Positions 17,422-25,980 of a DNA stretch of 64,000 nucleotides are shown one piece after another. Origin of the DNA: Tritrichomonas musculus (lineage: Eukaryota; Parabasalia; Tritrichomonadida; Tritrichomonadidae); the NCBI GenBank assembly GCA_039105265.1, contig JAPFFF010000045.1, positions 682,001 to 746,000 of the forward strand, written 5' to 3'. The position numbers and the translations under genes were made by a program. The notes under the pieces are model-generated. The model was not told the DNA's origin. It did no database searches and saw only the letters and a program-made list of their open reading frames with translations. How positions within the stretch are numbered: position 1 is the stretch's first letter; every line of letters starts with the position of its first letter.

Positions 17422-17713
17422 TTTTGTTAATTAGTTTGTCAGTCATATAAATTGAAAGATTGATGTTATATTTTTCTTTGAGTTCTCGTCTGACATATGA
17501 GATTTGTTTGTGCTTTGGTAGCTTTGTTATTTCATTTTTGTTATCTTCATTTTGTATATACTCCATAACTTGTTTTCTTTGTTCATCATTCATATTTTTG
17601 CTTTTGTTGAATGGAGCTGTTCTCTGTTTAGTTATTTTTGGTTTGTCTAATAAGCGATTTAATAACTGCTTGATTTCTAATAACTCTTTTATTATTTCTT
17701 GTTCGTTTGACAT
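17411..17713 (-). CDS. Small basic helical Polinton protein (100 aa)
   Basis: A charged protein with an N-terminal helix EQEIIKELLEIKQLLNRLLDK (leucine-zipper-like) and a basic middle. It overlaps the 3' end of the fibre gene by 11 bases on the opposite strand. The zipper plus basic region would fit a small DNA-binding regulator, but no family is recognised. Confidence 0.55.
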   Translation of the reverse strand: MSNEQEIIKELLEIKQLLNRLLDKPKITKQRTAPFNKSKNMNDEQRKQVMEYIQNEDNKNEITKLPKHKQISYVRRELKEKYNINLSIYMTDKLINKIMP

Positions 17714-17765
17714 TACTGTTTAAAATAAAAATAAAAAACAAAAAACAAAAATAAGAATGAATTTT

Positions 17766-19157
17766 TTAATAAGAATAATCTTTTGCAGTGAGTCCAGTAA
17801 TGAAAGGTAAACAAGCTTGATTCTCTAGTACAATCATTTTTGTGTGTGAACCAGTTAAAGCATTTTTGTTAACAGTAACCTTTGACATAATATTGTTCTT
17901 CATTTGTAAGTTAATGTTCTTACCAACTTTAATAGTTTTTTCCATCAAAACTTCTTTATAATCATTACGTACAATATTGTTCTTCTTCAATGATACTCCT
18001 TTTAATTTCATAGCTTTTACTGTTTCATCATTATTCCATATTGTGTAGCATTTTGGTGCAAGTGCTATCATATGGTCTCCTACTTTCTCTATTGCACACC
18101 CCAAAAGTTTCTTTTCATCAGCAATATCATGAAGTTGTGGATTGGGAAAGAACTTATAAACATGCTTGTACCAAAATGATTCATCTTTGATAATATTGTT
18201 GAACAACTGTGATGGGGTTTCATCTTTGTTACCTGAAATGGCAAAGTAAGCAGAATCGGTGTCTCCTTCTATAAAATGAAGTCTATTCATGTCCAAGCAC
18301 CTATTCATAAAATCATAGTAGAAGGTACAGTACCAGAATTTAGCATTATCTAATGTCCAAAATGATTCTTGTAAGCAGGTAGTGCAATGATAAGTTTTTG
18401 GTTGTTGTTGAATAATAAAGAGATCATCATTTAATTGAGCACCATTCACGTACGTTTGAGAAATAATATACTGATAAGCTTTGTTAGTATCACATATTTT
18501 TACTTTACAAAACTTCTCAGTGTTCATTCCATCGTAACCATACGAACCATTCATACTAATCTTGTAAAACTTTTCATTACCATTTGACTTCCCAGCAATA
18601 ATATCTTGTCGTTTCTTCATGAATGTAGTAACAAATTCACGAAATCCTGTATGAGCTTCATAAATTGAGACACTCTTTACATCCTCTAGCACTAAGCCAT
18701 GATCAAGTAAGAACCATAAATAGTAATTGCTAAATGTCATATATTCTCCATAAGTGTCAAGTAACATAGTAAGTTTGCGTTCTTCTTTGTCTAATGAGGC
18801 TAGTTTATGCTCTTGAAGATAAGAGTACATATAACTTCCTATTACTGATTCCTCATTTTTGATGTTGATGTTTCTGAAGACTGGAGGAAAATTAATGAAG
18901 TAATTGATCTTGCTTGCTGGACATACTAACTTTACTTTTGCTATGAATAAGTGTTTTGGATTTGGTTGGAATCTTGTTTTGCTAGTTATAATGTCTATTG
19001 CCTTTTGTTTTGATTGGTTGTCTTTAACATCTATTCTGCGTACGAAACTACCTGGCATGTACATAATTCCACCATGATATTTATTGAAATCATGTTTTGT
19101 AGAAGAAAACGATGAAGGGTACAAACTATTAAAATCAACTCCAACAACATGTGTCAT
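17766..19157 (-). CDS. Family B DNA polymerase part (protein-primed type): palm and C-terminal region
   Basis: The 463 residues contain the palm motifs of family B polymerases: motif A DFNSLYPSS at about residue 8, motif B KISMNGSYGYDG near 199, and motif C EGDTDSAYF near 297, followed by a KxY-type block (LAPKCYTIWN). Polinton polymerases of this kind copy the element from a protein primer bound at the termini. Full-length relatives are around twice as long with an exonuclease domain in front, which is not present here, so the gene is incomplete and the element probably cannot replicate on its own. Confidence 0.88.
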   Translation of the reverse strand: MTHVVGVDFNSLYPSSFSSTKHDFNKYHGGIMYMPGSFVRRIDVKDNQSKQKAIDIITSKTRFQPNPKHLFIAKVKLVCPASKINYFINFPPVFRNINIKNEESVIGSYMYSYLQEHKLASLDKEERKLTMLLDTYGEYMTFSNYYLWFLLDHGLVLEDVKSVSIYEAHTGFREFVTTFMKKRQDIIAGKSNGNEKFYKISMNGSYGYDGMNTEKFCKVKICDTNKAYQYIISQTYVNGAQLNDDLFIIQQQPKTYHCTTCLQESFWTLDNAKFWYCTFYYDFMNRCLDMNRLHFIEGDTDSAYFAISGNKDETPSQLFNNIIKDESFWYKHVYKFFPNPQLHDIADEKKLLGCAIEKVGDHMIALAPKCYTIWNNDETVKAMKLKGVSLKKNNIVRNDYKEVLMEKTIKVGKNINLQMKNNIMSKVTVNKNALTGSHTKMIVLENQACLPFITGLTAKDYSY

Positions 19158-19320
19158 TATATTTGGAGTGTCGTACGAAAGAACTTTATTATTGATTGCA
19201 TCGTACCTAAACTTATTAATATGTGTTTCACCTTTAATATTATATCTGTGCTGTACGTTTGATAGTCCTCCTGTTATATTATTTCGTAAACTATAATATT
19301 CTTGTTCATCGCTTTTTTAA

Positions 19321-19722
19321 TTAAATTTCCTGTACCTTATCAGTGTTTGGATTGAATTCATTCATGCATTTCTTTCCTTCATCAGTGTATTGGAAGAATT
19401 CGTATACCTCATCGTAAAACTTCTTTGGAAAGTGATATGGCATAATATCATAATCGTCATAACCACCAGTAAGCTCATCAATATAGTAATCAAATATTTC
19501 TCCATACTCACGAAAAGCAGCATTTTCATCATGAAAAGATATGTATAAGTGATTCTGCTCTCTGAATATATCCATTTGTGCGTCTATAATAAAGGGTTCA
19601 ACAACATCAATAGCATCACGGTCACCATCAATGACTTTATCACAAATGTCAGCAAAAAGGTCATACATAGGTGTTTTATATGTACGGAGTTGTTTAGCAG
19701 CATAATTAGCAAAGGCTTCCAT
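19321..19722 (-). CDS. Terminal-repeat protein of Polinton 2, right copy (133 aa)
   Basis: The predicted protein is the same as that of 2748-3149, carried by the right inverted repeat and pointing inward. Inner neighbour is the polymerase. Keeping both copies open is either a sign of very recent insertion or of recombination between the repeats that keeps them the same. Confidence 0.75.
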   Translation of the reverse strand: MEAFANYAAKQLRTYKTPMYDLFADICDKVIDGDRDAIDVVEPFIIDAQMDIFREQNHLYISFHDENAAFREYGEIFDYYIDELTGGYDDYDIMPYHFPKKFYDEVYEFFQYTDEGKKCMNEFNPNTDKVQEI

Positions 19723-19728
19723 TATATG

Positions 19729-19734
19729 TAGTGA
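19729..19734 (-). promoter_or_regulatory. Inr-like core promoter of the right terminal-repeat gene
   Basis: Mirror copy of the TCACTA site at 2736-2741, placed seven bases before the start codon at 19722 on the minus strand. Confidence 0.55.
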
Positions 19735-19995
19735 AAATAAAAAATAAAAAAATTTTTAAAAAATATAATTTTTGAAAAATTGTAAAAACTTAGTTATCCT
19801 ATCAAAACATAATGAGTTGATAAAGGGTTCCAGAAAATTATTCAAATGTATAGGTTAGTAATGGAAACACGGGTAAAAACAATAACAAGTACACATACCT
19901 GATTTTTTATACCTGAGCTTGTTGGCTTGCAAGGTATGCTGGGCAAGGTACGAGTAAAATTATTAGATGGTTATCCCGCACAGACCATTACTACT

Positions 19996-20001
19996 CTCCA
20001 G
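19996..20001. repeat. Target-site duplication, right (CTCCAG)
   Basis: Matches 2469-2474 exactly and directly abuts the right terminal repeat of the Polinton. Confidence 0.92.
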
Positions 20002-20872
20002 CCGGTCTATAGTACTCTCTGACGTCCCTCCTCAGCTGGTTTTAAATTCAGATGAAACGAGTGTTGAAGTAAGTTTACCAAAAAAAGTATTAGTTCCAGA
20101 AAAAAAACAAGAAGGAAAGAGCATTGATAAATTTTCGATTTCATCTCACATTTCAGCTATGGTAACAATTAATGCCTCAGGAGATGACTTTCCTCCATAT
20201 GTTTTGGTTCCATTAAAAAATGTTCCAAAAGACCTATTAACATTTGTTGCCTCAGGTAAAATAACAATTGGAGGAAGTCCAAATGGGTGGATGAATGATG
20301 ATTGTTTTGAAGAATGGGCAAAATGGCTCATTCAAAAAGTTGCCAATATAAGAGAAACATATAATTTTGATAAGAATAGGAAAGCAATCCTATTTCTAGA
20401 TGGACATGGATCTCGTAATAATTTCAAAGTTATGAAGCTTTTTAAATCTAACCACATTTCTGTGATCATTTTCCCACCTCATATGACACATATCTTTCAA
20501 CCTTTCGGTCGAGTTATTGCGCGACCTTTGAAAGAATGCTTGAGTAGAATCGCCAAAGAAATAATAGATTATATCATCGAAGAAAACCAAAACAAAGCTT
20601 TTATCATTAGATCAACCCAAATACAGGCACTTATTGATGCACATCGAGTGGCAACCACACAACATAATTGCATGAAGGCATTTGAATCATGTGGGCTGTT
20701 TCCGAGAGATATCACGAAAATTTTGAATAACAAAAATGTTAAAGAATCTAAACAAAGTTTTATTCAAAACGACTTAAATACTAGCCGTCCAGTTAAGATT
20801 TCGGGACTATGCATTACATCAGATGAAATACTTCCAATGCTCCGTGATAAAAAAAGCAAAGCAAAAAAGTGA
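20002..20872 (+). pseudogene. pogo/Tigger-type (Tc1/mariner superfamily) transposase remnant
   Basis: The frame shows DDE_1 transposase blocks: LNSDETS (first catalytic Asp), ILFLDGHGSR (second Asp) and PPHMTHIFQPFGRVIARPLK. In active relatives the last block reads QPLD; here the third Asp position is Gly, so catalysis is doubtful. The open frame begins inside the Polinton terminal repeat (19967), which is chance; the transposase-like part begins right after the Polinton and its N-terminal DNA-binding half is missing. It was probably the target of Polinton insertion or lay beside it. Terminal repeats of this transposon are not found in the window. Confidence 0.8.
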
Positions 20873-22408
20873 ATAAAAAAATCTAAGAATTAATTTTTTT
20901 TTATTTAATTTTTCTTAAAAAAAATTATTAAATAAACCAGATTTTTGAAAAATTATTGAATAAACCAGTTTACCTTATATTATTTTTTAATTAATATATA
21001 ATTTTATTAAAAAATATAATAAGATATAATTAATTTTATAGAAACAAATAGGCTTTCAAAAAAAAGTAAACGGAATGACGACGGTTAGTTTTCAAAAAAA
21101 TTCAGAATCGAAACTTTTTGATGGTCATTTTTTCAATATGTTTTATCAATTAATTTGAAAATTTATTAGTTCAAATGTAAAAAACAAGAGATTGATGCCC
21201 AAAAAACGAATATTACCATCAAAAAACAGTTGTCAACATTTTTTTCGAAAAAATAATGATACAATTTTGGAAGAATTTTCATATTTAATTGACGGCAAAA
21301 GTCATATTACAAAATCATATTTTTGCAAGACCTGTTGAAGTCTTTTTTTTAACAAAAAATAGAGTGATAAAGTATATATATGCCATAATAAACCACCCAG
21401 ATGTGTAATGTTGTCCCTGAGATATTTTTATAAAAATTTAGCTCATTTTATGATTTCACGAGATAAGTACCTTTTAATTAATTAATTGATAATCAAATTA
21501 AATCATTAGAACTCAAAAAAATCGGGAACTTGGATATACATAATATCTATAAATATACTATCTCATTTTAAATTAAAAAAATATATGTTAAAAGTATTGC
21601 TTTATTTTTTTATTTTCCATTGATATAAAAATTAAAATATTAGACACACTCTTTTTGTAGTTTTTCAAAATTATAATATAGGAATAATTGAATGAATTCA
21701 GAGTCGATCATTCAATTTTTATTGAATTTTGAAAATGACTCTGAATTTTCATTGTCAGCCCATTTTTTAATTATTACCTTATTAACAAAAAAATTGAGAG
21801 TTTTTAATTCAAATTTTCTATGAGTCTTCAGAAAGTAGAACGATAAGTAGGGACAAATTATTTTTATAAAATACCATATCTTTCAATTTTGAGAAGATGA
21901 AAATAAATAAATAAATGAATAAATAAATAAATAAAATAAAATAATATAAAAAAAGTTATTTATTCAGGAAAAATATATTTTAAATAGCTTTGGGAGACTT
22001 TGAGGGCTAAGCCCAATCGATTAAGGTAATAGCAGGAGCTCAACCTGAGATGAAATGAAAGTATTCATTCCTTTATAACTTAAAAAAATTATTTAGCTTT
22101 ATTCAAATTTGAGAGGACGATAAGAAGGGACAAATTAAAAAAACTTAGTTTATATTATTGTGAATATGATAACATCTTTATGACAAAGTTTAATCTCCAA
22201 AATATAAAATAAAAATATCTTAATTTCTAGCTGCTATTTTGCACAATATTTTTAAATATATATTTATGAATAATATTTACAAAATATTACAATTATTAAT
22301 AATCAATTTTTGACTTTGAATTAATATATGATTATTGTATTTATATCCATATTCTAAATTGAAAATAGGGTTTTTAATAACCGATTTTTAATTGAAAATA
22401 TAATTTGT
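20873..22408. other. Gene-free AT-rich DNA
   Basis: I see no coding frame above noise. The stretch contains a short AATA-type simple repeat near 21896-21945 and an inverted pair of GACTCTGAATT-like words near 21698-21742. Nothing else is supportable. Confidence 0.6.
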
Positions 22409-22416
22409 AAAATATA

Positions 22417-23183
22417 AGACCATATTAAGGTTGAACAAAAGCAGTATATTTTATCATATTATAATATAATAAAATATATGATGATAAAAAATTTATTTAC
22501 TAAATATAATGGTAAAATTGACGTATGATATAAAAATAAACTAATTTTTCTTTTTGAATGAAAATTTTACAATTTGATAAGTTTAGAAAAAAAATGATGT
22601 TTTGTATAAATATTATAGCAAATATGAGGAAAATCCAATTTAAAATATAAGATATATTTTTTAGTTAATTTATTAAATTGAATTTATTTTTTATGAAATA
22701 TTTGAATCATCAGAAAATTGAGATCAATTCTATGAAATTATTATATGCTTCAGAATATTGAGCATTTTTTTAAGAAATAATTGTGAGATTGTAAGATATA
22801 AACAATTGTAAAATTGTGAGAAAATAAAGATTTCTGAAAAGTAAAAATATGTAAAGTATTCAAAGAAAAAATCTATCCAAAATAAAGTCCCCAGCGTCGG
22901 AATTTTTGATTTTTTAAAATAAATCTTTTTAAAATCAAAAAATATGGCCAATTTTTCAAATTTTAACTCAGGTTGAAAAGATTAGCTGAGTGATTATTTA
23001 TGAAATTATCTCTACTTTTAGCAAGATATACAATAATTTAAATATATTATATAATGATATTATTAATTTTATGAATATTTAATAAAAAAAATTAAAATTT
23101 ATAATGATATATTTCGCAAAATATGTATTTTCGTTGTCACTTTTTGAATACTACAAAATTGAATGAATACCTTAATAAGGCCT
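22417..23183. mobile_element. Non-autonomous derivative of the 25981-28839 transposon (767 bp)
   Basis: The ends AGACCATATTAAGG and CCTTAATAAGGCCT are inverted repeats like those of the full element, and an 8-bp duplication AAAATATA flanks it (22409-22416 and 23184-23191). Its two halves align with the two outer regions of the full element (25981-26270 and about 28320-28839) and join where the transposase gene should be, so it is an internally deleted copy. The many differences from the full copy mean that the two did not separate recently. Confidence 0.85.
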
Positions 23184-23191
23184 AAAATATA

Positions 23192-24402
23192 CAAAATCAA
23201 TTTTATATATTATTAAATATTTTAATTTGTACTAGCTTATTACATTTAAAAATAAATTATTAATATTAGTAATATAATAATATAAATAATTTGAAAATAT
23301 TATGGAAAATTATATCAATTGAACAAATTATGCAAAACTTAATTCTTATCTGAATTAAATATTAATATTTATTTTATAGCTATTATATTTCAACAAAACA
23401 TATGAGTTGATATATCTGTGCTAAAATTTAAAAATCTCTTTTTTAATAGAAGTAATCGACTAAATAAGAAGCATTTCTTATTTTTACTATAATTTAATGT
23501 ATAATAAGATTTTTAACTCGCCTATATCATATATGTGTACTCATTATATAGTAATAAAACTGTTTTATACATAAAATATCAAACTTGGAATAAATTAAAG
23601 TATTAAATAATTATAATAAAAGCTAAAAATTTGAAGCAAATATGTAAAATGAATAAGAATGGTGTTAATATATCATTATTTTGAGGCTGATTAGAAAATT
23701 ATAGGTTAGTGAAAATTAATATAATAATCTTAATAATAGCCATATTTCTTTTTTTTCACTCAAAAAGATATTATATATCATTTCCACTTTGGAGTAAATA
23801 ATATAATGGTAATAATGATATTATCTTAATTATTTACTGGAACGTTTTAGAAGGCATTTACATTCCCCTCTCAAATAATTGAGTTTTATTTGAAAGGGGG
23901 ATTCAAATTTCAGAATTTTTGAGCGGTTTCTCAAAACCTTAATTGAAAAACTGAATAAAACCGATACATTCAAAAATTTCTACATTTTATGAAGCATGTT
24001 ATTTAAGAAAAAATGATACCAATTTTGGATAATATATTTTACAAAGCACATTCAGATAAGATTTGAAAATCAACTGTAATAAGCAAATTGAGAAAAAACG
24101 GATAAGAAGTTAATCATAATGTTTCATAAATAAATGAAAAAGTTGTAACGTTTAATAAAAATTTGAAATTATTTTTTTCTATTTGCATTTACTACACAAA
24201 ATTGTAAGAAATTTTAAACTAATAAAGGTTATTAGAATTTATATAAGTAATATTATATATTAAAATTATAAATTCTTGAATATCATCTATATTTATAAAA
24301 TTTTTATGAATATATATATATTTATTCAATTTTATTAAATTGAGTTCCAAATAAATGATCGTATTTATTCAATTTAAAATTATTTAATTTTTCACAAAAT
24401 CC
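23192..24402. other. Gene-free AT-rich DNA
   Basis: No supportable gene. A C-rich/G-rich hairpin lies near 23868-23902 (ACATTCCCCTCTCAAATAA against TTATTTGAAAGGGGGA), the only clear structure I see here. Confidence 0.55.
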
Positions 24403-25169
24403 TCAAAGTTTTTCATTGATTTGTTGAACGAATGGAATTACATCATCAAACTTCAAATTTGGAATGCAATTTAAATATCAACTTAATAAATGATAGAGGG
24501 ATAAATGATAAAAGAAATTTAACTAGAAATAGTTTTATATCTACCTCAACTTCAATAATAGTTAAAGCAACTGATACAATATCGACAATATTTAGTATAT
24601 TAGGAATATCACCGACTCAAAATATACTTATTCATAAAAATAATACACTTTGTCCAGCGTTTTCTTTTTCGTTTTACAAAATAAGAAATAATGATACAAT
24701 AAATATTATTGAAACACAAAATAATTTTAAAAATCATGATATTAATACAAATAATTCATTTTATCCTAAAGAACCGAAAAACAATTTTGAAATATATAAA
24801 TCAAAACAAAATTCTTCCAAAATAAATAAAACTAAATCAATCAATTTCTTATCTATAGATGATAAAGAAGGTTTTTCTCAAGAAATTAAAGATCATATAG
24901 AAAACGAGCATGAAGGAAGTAGAAACACATGCTATTTTGGGACCACGAATGAATCTAATCGACTTACAGACATTCATAGATTTCGTATTGAATCGAACAC
25001 CAAATCGTTTAGGAAACTTTGTACTCGATATTTTAATTTGACTAAATCTAATTCATCGAATTTATTTAATAAGCCCATCAACAACTCACTAACCTCGAAT
25101 TTTGAGACAGTTCTACCAGAAAAACCATCACTTCCATCTACTGATTTTCTTCCTTCTTTTAATTAGGTT
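24403..25169 (+). repeat. Gene-sized direct repeat, copy 1 (767 bp)
   Basis: Every stretch I compared with 29378-30144 matches, and the predicted proteins are identical. Similarity begins 29 bases before the start codon and ends three bases after the stop. Both outer flanks differ completely. The two copies bracket the transposon at 25981-28839 but are not part of it. Confidence 0.92.
24432..25166 (+). CDS. Trichomonad ubiquitin-like-fold family protein, copy 1 (244 aa)
   Basis: The protein is rich in Asn, Ser and Lys. Residues about 43-95 (SIIVKATDTISTIFSILGIS, then ILIHKNNTLCPAFSFSFYKIRNNDTINII) have the order and spacing of a ubiquitin-like domain, with the typical short hydrophobic core and a terminal NDTI turn. 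A helix follows near ESNRLTDIHRFRIESNTKSF, and the C-terminus carries a Pro motif VLPEKPSLPSTDFLPSF. From memory such proteins form a dispersed trichomonad family, but I could not check this. The upstream 29 bases include TTTTTCATTG, an Inr-like site. Confidence 0.7.
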   Translation: MELHHQTSNLECNLNINLINDRGINDKRNLTRNSFISTSTSIIVKATDTISTIFSILGISPTQNILIHKNNTLCPAFSFSFYKIRNNDTINIIETQNNFKNHDINTNNSFYPKEPKNNFEIYKSKQNSSKINKTKSINFLSIDDKEGFSQEIKDHIENEHEGSRNTCYFGTTNESNRLTDIHRFRIESNTKSFRKLCTRYFNLTKSNSSNLFNKPINNSLTSNFETVLPEKPSLPSTDFLPSFN

Positions 25170-25972
25170 ATTACTTTTAATTTCGACCAATGTTATTTTT
25201 TTTATTACTTATTTATATTAACTTGCTAACTTTAAATTATTTATATAAATACTTTCAAGTAGGGTGATCAAAGTCGCCCAAATATAAATTTTATATAGAA
25301 ATGTTGGTCAAATGGTGGGTTGATGAGTCACAGATTGGCAGGCTTGTTATATCTCGTTAATTGTTATTATTATTAATGGGCCAAATTAGGCCAATTTTTA
25401 TTAATATCAAGGTGTGTGAATTGATATATTATATAATTGTGCAGTTTTTTAAATGTATATAGTTTTATTTTTAGCAAAAAAGAAAATTATATATTAAATG
25501 TTTTTAATGAGATTAATGAAAATTTACTGTTTTTAGCATTACAAGAGCATTAATAAGTCAAAAAATCTTATGATTTTTGATAATGAGATATCAAAAAAGA
25601 TGTTGAAAAATATATCAAATTAATAAAAAAGAAAAAAAGTAAAAGCTTTAATATTTACTATTATAAGATATTAATTACGCACAACTTACTCTCGATGAAA
25701 GGAATTTCTTCGAGTTTTTTAAATCATAAAAAAAAAAAAGTATTATATTTGGTATAATATTGACCATAACGATCAATTATAATCGTGACGTTGAATTTCT
25801 TTTTATTGCTAATTTTTTGAGTACTTTATTTTTTATACTCCTCAGAAATCTCTTTTTTTCTCACAATTTTTTTCAATTAAAAATATTTTACAACTATAAA
25901 ACAACTCAGAAAATCATTTTCAATTTTCTTAGACTTCAATTTTTTTCAAAAAATTTTTATTCAATTTTATAT
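25170..25972. other. Gene-free AT-rich DNA between the gene copy and the transposon
   Basis: I see no convincing gene. The 86-residue Phe/Leu-rich frame at 25760-26020 runs into the transposon and is compositional. A slightly GC-richer patch at 25257-25400 (GGGTGATCAAAGTCGCCC and the word GGGCCAAATTAGGCC) might be a remnant of something, but I cannot name it. Confidence 0.5.
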
Positions 25973-25980
25973 CATGGATT

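Larger units (their letters stand above)
2475..19995. mobile_element. Polinton (Maverick) element 2, 17,521 bp with long inverted repeats
   Basis: The element is bounded by inverted repeats that start AGTAGTAATGG and end CCATTACTACT, flanked by a 6-bp duplication CTCCAG; 6 bp is the normal Polinton target-site size. It carries the standard set: packaging ATPase, capsid protein, DDE integrase and a family B polymerase, plus an HNH nuclease and a fibre-like protein. The two long repeats are practically identical, so insertion is recent. The DNA polymerase is incomplete, so the copy looks defective, with about one major break that I can see; the other genes look open. Genes are packed tightly, with many short divergent and overlapping pairs. 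Confidence 0.95.
19308..19995 (-). repeat. Right terminal inverted repeat of Polinton 2 (688 bp)
   Basis: Inverted partner of 2475-3162, with the same 133-aa gene on the minus strand. Confidence 0.93.

Noticed and set aside
19967-20001. Apparent start codon and first residues of the pogo-like transposase
   Set aside because: These bases belong to the Polinton terminal repeat and target duplication; the open frame across the junction is chance.
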